Positions 1 to 9,630 of a stretch of 64,000 nt of DNA are shown here, piece after piece. Positions within the stretch are counted from its first letter, which is position 1. Each line of letters begins with the position of its first letter. Position numbers and translations under genes: made by a program. The notes under the pieces are model-generated. The model was not told where the DNA came from, did no database searches, and was given only the letters and a program-made list of their open reading frames with translations. Origin of the DNA: Verrucomicrobiia bacterium (GTDB lineage Bacteria > Verrucomicrobiota > Verrucomicrobiia > Limisphaerales > DASXHY01); NCBI GenBank assembly GCA_035629175.1, contig DASPIL010000076.1, positions 1-64,000 on the forward strand, in the 5' to 3' direction.

Positions 1-138
1 GCTGATCTCCCTGGCCACAGCCCGAGCCGAAGCGAGCCAACTCCGGACAGGAACCACTAAACGGAAAGCCGGATGCGGGAAATCCGCCCGTCCGGTTTGG
101 AGGGAGGGGCGAGGTTAATCCCTCGCTCCTACCCCTAT
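1..138 (+). mobile_element. 3' end of a group II intron (domains V and VI)
   Basis: Positions 65-98 form the 34-nt hairpin expected of domain V: an AGC triad in the 5' strand, a short bulge, and a GAAA-type cap around 79-83. Directly after it, 102-134 form a domain VI hairpin: 106-114 pair with 121-129, and A131 is left unpaired. A131 lies 7 nt before the TAT that ends the element at 138, which is the usual place for the branch-point adenosine. The catalytic core and any reverse transcriptase lie before the window. The family features are established knowledge. Intron activity cannot be judged from this fragment. Confidence 0.75.
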
Positions 139-150
139 CGGAACTCCCGT

Positions 151-3100
151 TTATTCCGCGAACAGGAAACGCAGGTCGTCCAGCGTTAGACTTTGCGCGA
201 AGCGTTCCTCTCCCAGGACATCCTCGGCAAGCGCGGCCTTCTTTTTTTGCAGCAGACGGATCTTCTCCTCGATGCTCTCCCGAATCAGAAGCCGATACGC
301 CATGACCTTGCTGGTCTGGCCAATTCGATGCGTCCGATCGATGGCCTGGTTTTCCACCGCAGGATTCCACCATGGATCAAACAGCACAACGTACGAAGCT
401 GCCGTCAAATTCAGCCCGAAGCCGCCGGCCTTCAATGAAATCAGGAACACGGCGCCTCCAGCGTGTGATTGAAACTCCCGGACGAGGTCGCCGCGATTCT
501 CCGTTTGTCCCGCCAGGTAGAAGTGGTGCCAAGACTTTTCCTTTACCAGATCGCGGATGAGATCAAGCATCCCCACGAATTGCGAGAAGACGAGCACCTT
601 GTGCCCCTCTTCCATCAGCGGCTCCAACAAATCTTCCAAGGCCTCAAGCTTGGCGCTCGTGGCCGTCCTGAGCTTGTCGTTGACCAGAGCCGGATGGCAA
701 CAAATCTGGCGCATGCGCAGCAGCGACGTCAGGATGTTGAACCGTTCCTCGTTGAGCTGCTGATGCGACTCGATGCGGAGCAGCATCAGGCGGGCGCGCT
801 TCAGCTCTGCACGATAGAGCGTTTGCTGCTCGCCTTCCATGTCGCACAGCAGATCCTCCTCGACGCGGTCAGGGAGATCCTTCGCAACCTGGGATTTGGC
901 ACGGCGGAGCAGGAATGGCCGCACCCGCGCTGACAGCCTGCGGCGCGCGAGGGGATCATCCTTCGCATTGAAGTGCCGCAGGAAGTGTGTGCGATTCCCG
1001 AGCGCACCCGGCATCGCAAACGACATGATGCTCCACAAATCGAGCAGCCGGTTTTCTATGGGAGTCCCCGTGAGCGCGAGGCGATGCGAAGCCTTGAGCG
1101 CGCGCGCTGACTGGGCGGTAAGCGAGTCGGGATTTTTAATGTACTGCGCCTCGTCTAGGATTACCGCGAGCCAATCAACGTCCGCGATGGCAGGAGAAAG
1201 CGAGCGCAGCTGCGCGTAATTCACGACGATCAGGTCAGCCGTTTGTCGCGCCTTGGGGAGCTCCTCCGCGTTTTCTCCACGCCAGAGGCGGACGCGCAGC
1301 GCCGGGTAGAACCGCTCGGCTTCCGCCCGCCAGTTGTCCATGACCGACTTAGGGCAGACCACGAGGCTTGGGTGCGCCGGCAGTTGAGACGATTCCCTCA
1401 GCCACGCAAGCCAGGCGAGGGTTTGCACCGTTTTGCCGAGACCCATGTCATCGGCGAGCACGCCGCCAAAGTTGTTTGACGTTAGATAAGCGAGGAAGTG
1501 GAAGCCCTCGGTTTGGTAGGGACGCATCTGCGCGCGCACGCTACCGGGAAGATCCGGAGCCACGCGCGTTTTCAGTTCGCTGACGCGCTTCTGGATGGTT
1601 TCAACCCTTTCGGGCCCGAGGAACTTTTTCGCAGCTTCATCGGCGAGTTGCAGCGCGTGGAAACGCTGAGGCTCGGCGGAGAACTGCTTCGCGCTGAGCC
1701 CGAGCCGCGCCAGTTGTTCATCCTCCTCGGCAGAGAAATTAAATTGCAGCCTTCGCCAGCCTTTTTTTCCAAGCCTCACATATCGGCCACGCGCATTGAG
1801 CAGGAGCTTGAGTTCGTCGGGCGTCAACGTGGTGTCGCCGACATCGAGAGAAACCTTCAGGTCGAACCAATCAATTCCGGCTTCGCTAATGTCGAGCGAA
1901 ACGCTGCCGCTGACAGGTTCGTCGCGCAACGTCGCGAGTTCCGGGTCGAGCTCCAGTTCCAATTCAGGCGGCAGGGACTTGAGCCAGGGGACAAGCTTCT
2001 CGGGTGTGTCGCGAGTGAGTCGGAACCGCCAGTCACGCGTGTAGGGATCCCATCTCACTTCAAGTTCGTCGAGAATGCGGGGAAAATGCCGTTGCGCGGA
2101 GCGATCGAATACGAGCAGCTCATCGTTCGAAGCCTTCGACCGGGGCGCGCGATTGCTTTTTTCCACTTCCCATCCAGCCGGGGTAAAGGTCTCGCGTGGA
2201 ATGCCGGGCGCGCTGGCATCTACGTTGATGACGACATCCTCGGTTGAGGCTCCTCCGTAACGGGGGCGAATGTTGCAGGAGATCGAAACGACTGCTGGGA
2301 CTGTCCGCACGCGCTGCTGCAAATGCGAGGGAAGAGGAACGCCCGTTTGATGGAGGAAGCGCAACCCGTTGACGCTTTCGAGCGCCTCGACGGGAATGGG
2401 CACGCGCGTTTCCGTTTCCATGACCTCTGCGGACGGCCCTTGGAATAAGCGTTCCGCGGTCAGGTACAACGTCGGCGTTCCAGAAAGTTTGCACAGCACG
2501 GGCGGCACGGGTGAACCGTCGGCGGTCGTCAGCGCCATTTCGTACGTGCGCCCCGTGTCAGTGGGCGGACGCAACTCGAGTCTGAGCGGATCAGCCACGC
2601 GCTCCAGCGGCTTGCCTGCGCTCGTCACGACAATTCCTGCAGGAAGCGGCATGCGCAGCAGGCGGTTGAGCGTGGCCTCGGCGGAGTCGTTGCCGTACTC
2701 CAGGTTCCACCAGTGTTCGTAAAACAGGGGTTTGTATGAGGCGCTCCACAGGGAAAGAGATTCGGCGCCGATGACAAGTTCCCCGCTTTGATATTGCTCT
2801 GATAGCCGCTTTGCCTGACCGGGTTTGAGCGGACGGAAAGGGGCTCGAGGATTAGTTCGCCAATCCAGCTGCGCAGCGTTGGCCCTGATGACCAGAAGTA
2901 ATTCCAGGGTAACGGGTTCTTGCGGGACAGCTGCGTCCTGCAACTGTGCGAACCGTTGATGCCACAGCAGCGTGTTTTGCTCGTGCTCCCACGCGGCCAT
3001 CTCGGGTTCGATGAGCTGCAGGTCGGTGATTCCGTCCACAAAGGAAGGCCAGGTGAGTTTGCGCTTCCGCAACGTCCAGGCAACACAGAGCCAGAAGCGA

Positions 3101-3669
3101 TAGTCGTCGGGCGCGGCCCGGGGTGCGATTTCAACTTCTGCCCAATAGTTGCCCCATGGCCCGGGCGCAGGGCTGAAGCTGCGCAGCGTGGTTTCGCGGA
3201 TGCGCATGCCTCCGCCCTCAAGCCGAGCGGATTGCACGGATCGGACAAAACGCGACTCATCCGTATTGAGGTCGCGGCCAAGATGCTCCAGAAGCTTTTG
3301 ACGCAGAGGGGATCCGTTCGCCCGCTGCGCCGGCCTCGTCTTGCCCGCAGTCTTTGCCGCTGGCCTATCGAACAGAGCCTTCTCCTGCGCCGGCAGGCCG
3401 CGGAGGTGAAGCAACACAGCCAGGACGTGACGGCAACGCTGGTTTTGCCAGCAGGTGCATTGGGTGATCCAAACACCGTTTGAATATGTGACGGAAACGG
3501 ATTGGGGGTTGGTGTCCCTGACGATTGCTGAGTAGCGTGAGAGACTGCGCGATGGAAGTTCTACAATGTCTCCGTTCGCCACGTGAGTGCGGGCTCGCAG
3601 GGTGTCCTCCACTTGCGCAAGGGCCAAAAAATCATCGATCGCCGCCCGCATGTCTGCCGTTACGTTCAT
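151..3669 (-). CDS. SWIM zinc-finger SNF2-family DEAD/DEAH helicase
   Basis: This is a large Swi2/Snf2 ATPase of the bacterial RapA/HepA-like kind, expected to translocate on DNA and remodel protein-nucleic acid complexes in the cytoplasm. Near residues 71-81 a CxC...CxH pattern gives a SWIM zinc finger. The C-terminal 450 residues hold the two RecA lobes: Walker A DDMGLGKT, the DEAQ Walker B box, LTGTPIEN (motif III), and near the end DPWWNPAVENQAIDRTHRIGQ (motifs V and VI, shown as one run of conserved residues). The open frame extends to a TTG at 3708, but the ATG at 3669 has AGGA 6 nt upstream and is preferred, giving about 1172 aa. The gene is alone on this strand next to the intron. The central domain is not recognised and the substrate is unknown. 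Confidence 0.9.
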   Translation of the reverse strand: MNVTADMRAAIDDFLALAQVEDTLRARTHVANGDIVELPSRSLSRYSAIVRDTNPQSVSVTYSNGVWITQCTCWQNQRCRHVLAVLLHLRGLPAQEKALFDRPAAKTAGKTRPAQRANGSPLRQKLLEHLGRDLNTDESRFVRSVQSARLEGGGMRIRETTLRSFSPAPGPWGNYWAEVEIAPRAAPDDYRFWLCVAWTLRKRKLTWPSFVDGITDLQLIEPEMAAWEHEQNTLLWHQRFAQLQDAAVPQEPVTLELLLVIRANAAQLDWRTNPRAPFRPLKPGQAKRLSEQYQSGELVIGAESLSLWSASYKPLFYEHWWNLEYGNDSAEATLNRLLRMPLPAGIVVTSAGKPLERVADPLRLELRPPTDTGRTYEMALTTADGSPVPPVLCKLSGTPTLYLTAERLFQGPSAEVMETETRVPIPVEALESVNGLRFLHQTGVPLPSHLQQRVRTVPAVVSISCNIRPRYGGASTEDVVINVDASAPGIPRETFTPAGWEVEKSNRAPRSKASNDELLVFDRSAQRHFPRILDELEVRWDPYTRDWRFRLTRDTPEKLVPWLKSLPPELELELDPELATLRDEPVSGSVSLDISEAGIDWFDLKVSLDVGDTTLTPDELKLLLNARGRYVRLGKKGWRRLQFNFSAEEDEQLARLGLSAKQFSAEPQRFHALQLADEAAKKFLGPERVETIQKRVSELKTRVAPDLPGSVRAQMRPYQTEGFHFLAYLTSNNFGGVLADDMGLGKTVQTLAWLAWLRESSQLPAHPSLVVCPKSVMDNWRAEAERFYPALRVRLWRGENAEELPKARQTADLIVVNYAQLRSLSPAIADVDWLAVILDEAQYIKNPDSLTAQSARALKASHRLALTGTPIENRLLDLWSIMSFAMPGALGNRTHFLRHFNAKDDPLARRRLSARVRPFLLRRAKSQVAKDLPDRVEEDLLCDMEGEQQTLYRAELKRARLMLLRIESHQQLNEERFNILTSLLRMRQICCHPALVNDKLRTATSAKLEALEDLLEPLMEEGHKVLVFSQFVGMLDLIRDLVKEKSWHHFYLAGQTENRGDLVREFQSHAGGAVFLISLKAGGFGLNLTAASYVVLFDPWWNPAVENQAIDRTHRIGQTSKVMAYRLLIRESIEEKIRLLQKKKAALAEDVLGEERFAQSLTLDDLRFLFAE

Positions 3670-3786
3670 GACGGTCCTGAATTTGGGATACTCAATCGGA
3701 GTGAGCAATCTGCATTTAAAAGGACCACTCAGATTGCTTCAAGGCGGACGCACTCGTCCCCATTAGCCCTTGAGCGCGGAGTGCGT

Positions 3787-4182
3787 ATGGGCTATCTAGA
3801 CGCCGTGCTCCCGTTGAAGGCCATAGTCGCGCTGCTGCTGGCGCTGGTGTACTTGCCTGCGACTGGGCATTGCCTGCTCGAGCAGGCGGGATGGCTGCCC
3901 GAAGCGGAGGAAGCCTGCTGCGGGGGCGGGTTTGAGCAGTCGGAACCTCAGACGCCGCCATGCGACGCCGAATGTTGCCCTTTAGAGTATGGGCACATCG
4001 TGTTGCCTGGAAGCTCTCAGCCTCTCATCTGCGCGTCGATACACCCGATTTTCGTGTTCACTTTGACCCCTGCGTTTCAGGAGCCCGCACCGATGCGCCG
4101 CGGGCCCGAGCATTCGCCGCCATGGTCGCTGCAAACCTGGCAATTCGATTCCCGCGCCGCGCTCCAGCCCCGCGCTCCCTGA
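3787..4182 (+). CDS. Cys-rich secreted hypothetical protein upstream of metal efflux operon
   Basis: A protein of about 131 aa that I do not recognise. A hydrophobic segment at residues 9-25 (LKAIVALLLALVYLPATG) looks like a signal peptide or anchor. It is followed by cysteine clusters: CLLEQ, CCGGG and CDAECC. The Cys-rich mature region and its place 80 bp before the TolC-like gene suggest a periplasmic metal-binding or sensing accessory to the efflux operon, but that is inferred from position. The ATG at 3787 is chosen because the signal-like segment starts directly after it; a GTG at 3781 is also possible. The C-terminal third is proline- and arginine-rich with no visible domain. Confidence 0.5.
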   Translation: MGYLDAVLPLKAIVALLLALVYLPATGHCLLEQAGWLPEAEEACCGGGFEQSEPQTPPCDAECCPLEYGHIVLPGSSQPLICASIHPIFVFTLTPAFQEPAPMRRGPEHSPPWSLQTWQFDSRAALQPRAP

Positions 4183-4262
4183 CGCTTCGCTTCTCTTCGA
4201 TCGGTTCAGTGTGCTGGCACGCTGTCTATTTTCCGCCCATGGTTTTTCGACCGTTGATAGTT

Positions 4263-5531
4263 ATGAAGCGAGTGATTGTTCCAATCTTGATGGTGCTGCA
4301 GATTCTTCCGCTTTGCGCGCAGGAGTCGAATGTGTTTCGAGTCGAGACGCTTGTCGCGGAAGCGCTCAGCAGCAATCCCGAACTCAAGTTCTATGAGGCG
4401 GAAATCGACATCGCGAAATCGGCAAGACGTGTCGCGCAGGCGTGGGAAAACCCGGAGCTCAGCGCAAGCGTTGGGCGCCGGACGGTTCGCGCGGGCGGGC
4501 TGAATTCGGAAGGAATAGCGTGGTCGGTGTCACTCCTGCAGCCGTTCGAGTGGCCGGGACGCCTCAGTTTGCGCAAGGCAATTGCCAATCGGGAGATTCA
4601 ACTCGCCGAACTTGGCATGGAGCGATTCAGAATTGCGCTCGGGGGCCAGGTCAGAACCAGGGCGTTTGAATTGTTCGCGGCGCAGGAAAAGGAAATGGCG
4701 GCGCGTGATGTTGCGGAGAGGATTCGTTCCTTGCGCGAAGTTGTTGTGCAGCGTGATCCCGCCGGGCTCACGCCATTGCTCGAAACACGAGTCATAGAGG
4801 CAACTGAACTGAACGCGCAGCGCCGTGCGTCGGACGCTTTGCTGGCGCGGCAGCGGGCGTTGCTGGATCTGAATCGCCTCCGTGGATTGCCGCCCGAAAC
4901 AACGATCCATGTTGCTTCAGCGGCGCTCGCCTTTCGGCCGCTTACCAACCGCACATGGCTGGTGGCGCTGGCGGAGACGAATAATTTTGAACTGCGGTTC
5001 CGCCAGGCGGAATTGGAGCAGCAGGAGATCAGAGTGCAGCTGACGCGGAACGAGCGATTCCCGACTCTTGCGCTGGGTCCCACGTTTTCCGAGGAAAACG
5101 CTGGCGGCGAACGGGAACGAATGGCTGGTATTGCCGTGACGCTTCCGCTGCCGATTTGGAAACGAAACGCAGGCGAGATTGGCGCAGCAACTTCCCGCCA
5201 GGTTCAAGCGGAGGTTTCTCTGCGCATGTTCCAGCGCGAGCTCGAATCGCGGATCGCTGCCGCCGCGTCTGCTTACGAAATCAAACGCAGGGAAATGCTC
5301 AACTGGCGGCCCGATTCCATCAGGCACTTCCAGGAAGCAGCGGAGCTCGCTGACCGGCATTACCGGCTTGGGGCAGTATCGGTTTCGACGTACCTCGAAC
5401 TTCAGAAGCAATACCTTGAAGCCGTGGAGGGATTGCTTGAGACGCAACATGAAGCGCTATCAGCTGCGCTTGAAATCGAGCTTCTCACGGGACTGACGCC
5501 ATCCCTGATTTTGCTCGGAGAACAACGATGA
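4263..5531 (+). CDS. TolC/CusC-like outer-membrane efflux protein
   Basis: This is the outer-membrane channel of a tripartite heavy-metal export system. Residues 1-19 form a signal peptide ending LCA-QE. The rest (about 420 aa in all) has the internally repeated, mostly helical pattern of OEP-family proteins, including the NPELKFYEAEI-type opening of each repeat and long Ala/Glu/Arg-rich helices with LGAVSVSTYLELQKQYLEA near the end. The ATG at 4263 starts the signal peptide; an in-frame ATG at 4239 would add eight residues. No strong Shine-Dalgarno sequence is visible. The stop overlaps the adaptor start (ATGA, 5528-5531), so the two are translationally coupled. Confidence 0.88.
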   Translation: MKRVIVPILMVLQILPLCAQESNVFRVETLVAEALSSNPELKFYEAEIDIAKSARRVAQAWENPELSASVGRRTVRAGGLNSEGIAWSVSLLQPFEWPGRLSLRKAIANREIQLAELGMERFRIALGGQVRTRAFELFAAQEKEMAARDVAERIRSLREVVVQRDPAGLTPLLETRVIEATELNAQRRASDALLARQRALLDLNRLRGLPPETTIHVASAALAFRPLTNRTWLVALAETNNFELRFRQAELEQQEIRVQLTRNERFPTLALGPTFSEENAGGERERMAGIAVTLPLPIWKRNAGEIGAATSRQVQAEVSLRMFQRELESRIAAAASAYEIKRREMLNWRPDSIRHFQEAAELADRHYRLGAVSVSTYLELQKQYLEAVEGLLETQHEALSAALEIELLTGLTPSLILLGEQR

Positions 5532-6343
5532 AAACACTTTGCGCATGCGTAATCACCGTGCTGGTTCTTGTGCTGACAAGCGGCTGCGGAAAGCACGAGC
5601 ATTCGGCAGGCGATGGACATGATCACGGCGAACACGATCACAGCGCCGCGGATGATGCAGACGGGCACGTTCACGGCGGGGACAGATCGGAACCAGCTGC
5701 TGGCGCGGACTTTCATCGCGATCGCGGCGTTGTGCTGAGCGACGCCACCCGTGAAAGCATCGGGTTAAGGACCGCCAGCGTTGTGCTGCGAACAATGCCC
5801 CGCGAGATCCGCTTCACCGTCCAGCTGTTCGGGGAGCATCACCGCCATCAGGTCGTGGAAAACGATCATTCAGGCTGCGACGTCCACGGGTCGGCGCTCC
5901 TGCCAATGGAGATGACAAACCAGGTGCGCGTCGGCCAGGCAGTGGAGTTGCTGCAACTCACCAATGCATCTCCGCCCGGCGTCGTCCTGAATGCCCACCA
6001 GGCCCTTGCCCTCGGTGAACTTGAGCTGGTCGTCGGTTTTTCGAACGCAGCCACAACGCTGCGTCCGGGTGACTTCCTGCCGGCCAGGATTCGCACCGCG
6101 CGGGAGCGCCCTGTTCTGGCAGTGCCGCAGCCCGCTGTGTTGCGAATCGCCGAAGGAACTTTTGTATACGTGGAAACAGGGGGAGCGTTCCAGCGGAGGA
6201 AGGTGCTCGTCGGAAGCGAGTCTGATGGCTGGTCCGAGATCATATCCGGTGTGCGCGAGGGAGAAGTCGTTGTTATCGAGCCGGTTCACACTTTGTGGCT
6301 CGTGGAATTGCGAGCCACGCGTGGCGGCGGCCACTCGCACTGA
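5528..6343 (+). CDS. short His-rich RND periplasmic adaptor lipoprotein (CusB/CzcB-like)
   Basis: The expected role is the membrane-fusion protein joining the CzcA-like pump to the TolC-like channel. The N-terminus is a lipoprotein signal with lipobox LTSGC (Cys20). It is followed by a His/Asp-rich stretch at residues 23-52 (HEH, HDHGEHDH, HVHGG) typical of metal adaptors. The C-terminal 80 residues (LAVPQPAVLRIAEGTFVYVE, then GWSEIISGVREGEVVV) match the beta-barrel and membrane-proximal domain of CusB/CzcB proteins. At 271 aa it is much shorter than usual adaptors (about 350-500 aa). I see no long heptad-rich alpha-hairpin between the two halves of the lipoyl-like domain. It is tightly coupled to its neighbours and is followed by the pump gene after 2 bp. 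Confidence 0.72.
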   Translation: MKTLCACVITVLVLVLTSGCGKHEHSAGDGHDHGEHDHSAADDADGHVHGGDRSEPAAGADFHRDRGVVLSDATRESIGLRTASVVLRTMPREIRFTVQLFGEHHRHQVVENDHSGCDVHGSALLPMEMTNQVRVGQAVELLQLTNASPPGVVLNAHQALALGELELVVGFSNAATTLRPGDFLPARIRTARERPVLAVPQPAVLRIAEGTFVYVETGGAFQRRKVLVGSESDGWSEIISGVREGEVVVIEPVHTLWLVELRATRGGGHSH

Positions 6344-6345
6344 CT

Positions 6346-9300
6346 ATGCTTGCGCGCCTCATCGAGTTCTCCGTCCGTCAGAGGCTCGTCGTGTACTTCG
6401 CCACGCTGGTGCTCGTAGGCATCGGCATCCACGCGGCACTGCGGCTTCCAATCGATGCGGTTCCTGACATCACCAACGTCCAGGTTCAAATCAATACGGA
6501 GGTCGCCGCGCTCGCGCCTGAGGAGATTGAGAAGCTCGTCACGTTTCCAATAGAGAACGAACTGGCGGGCGTTCCAGGCGTGGTGGAACTGCGATCCCTT
6601 TCGAAGTTCGGCCTTTCCCAAGTGACACTAGTCTTCGCGGATGGGACGGACATTTACCGTTCGCGTCAGCTTGTCACCGAGCGACTCCAATCGGCTGCGG
6701 AGGAATTGCCGCAGGGACTCACGCCGCGGCTGGCTCCCATCACAACCGGCCTTGGGGAGATTTTTTATTACGCTGTCGAATACGCGACGAATGCCGCCAA
6801 TCGTCCGCCGAATCGCGAGGCTGAGTTGATGGAACTGAAGTTGATCCATGATTATCAGATCAAGCCGCGATTGCGAACGACCCCTGGAATAGCTGAAATC
6901 AACACGAGCGGCGGCTACGAGAAACAGATCGTGGTTCAAGCGCATCCCGACCGGCTGAAGAGTGTCGGCCTTTCATTTCACGAGGTGGCCAATGCCATTC
7001 AGGAAAACGTGGAGAACGCGGGCGGAGGGGTGATTCAACTGGGCGGCGAGCAGGTCACCGTTCGTGCAGCGGGCCGCGTGCAGACCATTGCCGACATCGA
7101 GCAGTTGCCTCTGAAATTCGGCTCACGGGCGACACCGCTGCGGGTCAGGGACGTTGCTGAGGTGGTGACCGGGACAGCAGCGCGCACGGGGAGCGGCACC
7201 TATAACGGCGAGGAGACTGTGCTTGGGTCAGCATTGATGCTCGCGGGTGAAAACAGCCGGCGGGTGGCCAAGGCGGTTGGCCGTCAGCTTGAGGAAATCC
7301 AGGCCAGCCTTCCGGCCGGCGTGCGCATCATACCGTTGTATGATCGGACGACGTTGGTGGACCAGACCATCGCCACAGTCCGGGCGAGTTTATTCGAGGG
7401 CGCGGTGTTGGTCGCGGCAGTGCTGCTGCTGCTGCTGGGCAATTGGCGCGCGGCATTGATCGTGGCGCTCGCCATTCCGCTGTCATTGCTGTGCGCCATG
7501 TTCGGCATGGTGCAGGGGAGAATCTCGGGAAACCTGATGAGTCTTGGAGCCATCGATTTCGGCCTGATCATTGATGGCGCGGTTGTGATGGTGGAGAACA
7601 TTTTGCGCCGTATCGCGGAAGCACAGCAACGGCTCGGGCGCGCATTGAACGTTCGTGAACGGGCCGATCAGGTGATCGCCAGTGCGAAGGAGGTCGCCAG
7701 TCCAATGTTTTTCGGCGTTGCGATCATCACGGTGGTTTACGTGCCCATCCTGGCGCTCACGGGCATCGAGGGAAAAACCTTCAAGCCCATGGCATTGACG
7801 GTCATGTTTGCGCTGGTGGGCGCCCTCGTGCTTGCGCTGACGCTGATGCCTGCGTTGTGCGCCAGCTGGCTGAGCGGACGTGTGCGCGAGAGCGAGAGTG
7901 GACTGGTGCGCATCGCGCGGCGCCTATACGCGCCTGTCCTGGATCTTTCCTTTCGATTGCGCTGGTTCATCACAGGCGCTGCTGTTGTGCTGCTGCTTCT
8001 CGCGGGAATTGTCTTCAGCCGCCTTGGCGCCGAGTTCGTGCCGCAACTGGATGAAGGCTCGTTCGCCGCGCACATGATCCGCACCACGAGCATCGGCCTG
8101 GATGCGAGCGTCGAAATGCAGAAACGCGGCGAGCGGGTGTTGCTTGAACATTTTCCTGAGATTGACCACGTGTTCAGCCGCATTGGGACATCGGAGGTTG
8201 CGACTGATCCCATGGGTGTCAACGTCGCGGACACCTACATCATGTTCAAACCGGAAGACACGTGGCGAGAGGTCGATGGCCATCGGATTTCAAAGGACCA
8301 GCTCGCATCGTTGATGGCGGCCGAACTCACCCGCCACGTTCCAGGTGAGGCGCACCTGTTCAGCCAGCCGATTGAAATGCGCTTCAACGAAATCCTGGAA
8401 GGCACGCGCGCCGACCTCGCGATCAAGGTTTTCGGCGAAGACTTTGATGTGATTGAGCGCATCGCATCAGAAGTGCGAGAAATTCTCGAACCCATTCCAG
8501 GAGCGGCCGATGTCGAGTTTGATGTCCTGGGAAAATCGCCGTTGCTTGAGATTGTTCCGAATCGCGACGCCATGAGCCGCTTCAATCTTCATGCAGCTGA
8601 GATCAACGAAGCTGTTCACGCCGGGCTTGCAGGCAAAACGCTCGGTCGTTTGATTGAAGGGAATCGGCGATTCGACATCGTGCTGCGGCTCAGTGAAGAG
8701 TTGCGGTCCGATGTGGAGGAACTGAAACGGCTTCCCGTGCGCCTCGATGATGGGGGGCTGTTGACGTTGGGGCAGGTCGCGGAATTCCGGGTGCGAGACC
8801 AGGTGGCGGCGGTCGTGCGGGAATTTGGCCAACGTCGTGCAGCGGTCCTGGTGAATCTTCGAGGTCGCGACGTGGAAAGCTTTGTGCGCGAGGCCCAGGA
8901 GAAAGTCGGAGCGCAGGTGAACATTCCCGAAGGTTATCGCATTGAGTTCGGCGGGCAGTTCAAGAACCTCCAGCAGGCGCGTGCGCGGTTGATGATTGTT
9001 GTTCCAGTGGCGCTGGCGCTGATTCTCGCGCTGGTTTTGATGGCCCTGCATAGCGCTCGGCAGACGTTCCTGGTCTGCACAGGGATTCCGTTCGCCATCA
9101 CGGGCGGGGTGTTCGCGCTTTGGATGCGTGGCATGCCGTTCAGCATTTCGGCGGGAATCGGATTCATCGCGCTTTCGGGGGTCGCGGTGCTGAACGGATT
9201 GGTTTTGATTTCGTCGTTCAACAACCTCCGCACACACGGGAAAGACCTTGCGACCACGGTGCGCGAGGGCGCCATGCTGCGTCTGCGGCCCGTCCTCATG

Positions 9301-9486
9301 ACAGCTCTTGTGGCGAGCCTCGGATTCGTTCCCATGGCAATTGCAAGCGGAGCGGGAGCGGAAGTGCAGCGTCCGCTCGCGACCGTCGTGATTGGTGGCA
9401 TCCTGAGTTCCACCTTCCTGACACTAATTCTCCTTCCGACGCTTTACCTTTGGGTGGAACGCAAACGCACCACGGTTCCGAGTTGA
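6346..9486 (+). CDS. CzcA/CusA-family heavy-metal RND efflux pump
   Basis: An inner-membrane proton-driven pump of about 1046 aa, the usual HME-RND length, exporting divalent or monovalent metal ions. It opens MLARLIEFSVRQRLVVYF (first membrane helix) and then carries the family signature PDITNVQVQINTEV. The proton-relay motif in TM4 is DFGLIIDGAVVMVEN, with Asp404, Asp410 and Glu417. This spacing is that of the Zn/Co/Cd-type CzcA group, not the Cu/Ag CusA type. Further helices lie at roughly residues 340-390, 440-500 and 870-1030. The ATG at 6346, just after the adaptor stop, starts the conserved N-terminus. Metal specificity is inferred only from the motif. Confidence 0.93.
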   Translation: MLARLIEFSVRQRLVVYFATLVLVGIGIHAALRLPIDAVPDITNVQVQINTEVAALAPEEIEKLVTFPIENELAGVPGVVELRSLSKFGLSQVTLVFADGTDIYRSRQLVTERLQSAAEELPQGLTPRLAPITTGLGEIFYYAVEYATNAANRPPNREAELMELKLIHDYQIKPRLRTTPGIAEINTSGGYEKQIVVQAHPDRLKSVGLSFHEVANAIQENVENAGGGVIQLGGEQVTVRAAGRVQTIADIEQLPLKFGSRATPLRVRDVAEVVTGTAARTGSGTYNGEETVLGSALMLAGENSRRVAKAVGRQLEEIQASLPAGVRIIPLYDRTTLVDQTIATVRASLFEGAVLVAAVLLLLLGNWRAALIVALAIPLSLLCAMFGMVQGRISGNLMSLGAIDFGLIIDGAVVMVENILRRIAEAQQRLGRALNVRERADQVIASAKEVASPMFFGVAIITVVYVPILALTGIEGKTFKPMALTVMFALVGALVLALTLMPALCASWLSGRVRESESGLVRIARRLYAPVLDLSFRLRWFITGAAVVLLLLAGIVFSRLGAEFVPQLDEGSFAAHMIRTTSIGLDASVEMQKRGERVLLEHFPEIDHVFSRIGTSEVATDPMGVNVADTYIMFKPEDTWREVDGHRISKDQLASLMAAELTRHVPGEAHLFSQPIEMRFNEILEGTRADLAIKVFGEDFDVIERIASEVREILEPIPGAADVEFDVLGKSPLLEIVPNRDAMSRFNLHAAEINEAVHAGLAGKTLGRLIEGNRRFDIVLRLSEELRSDVEELKRLPVRLDDGGLLTLGQVAEFRVRDQVAAVVREFGQRRAAVLVNLRGRDVESFVREAQEKVGAQVNIPEGYRIEFGGQFKNLQQARARLMIVVPVALALILALVLMALHSARQTFLVCTGIPFAITGGVFALWMRGMPFSISAGIGFIALSGVAVLNGLVLISSFNNLRTHGKDLATTVREGAMLRLRPVLMTALVASLGFVPMAIASGAGAEVQRPLATVVIGGILSSTFLTLILLPTLYLWVERKRTTVPS

Positions 9487-9630
9487 AGCGGCGGCATCCA
9501 GGCTCGCTTTCAAGAAACTCGTCAGCGCAAATTTTCAGGGCTGCTGGCGCTACGCCTTGCCGATGCAGCGCGGGTGTTCCAGAATGCGCGCCGTGAATCG
9601 GCCGCCGAAGCACCCACCGCAATCCGACTG

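Noticed and set aside
3583-3786. N-terminal extension of the 3787 gene from the long open frame
   Set aside because: It overlaps the SNF2 gene's upstream region on the opposite strand and has no signal-like start; the hydrophobic signal begins only after 3787.
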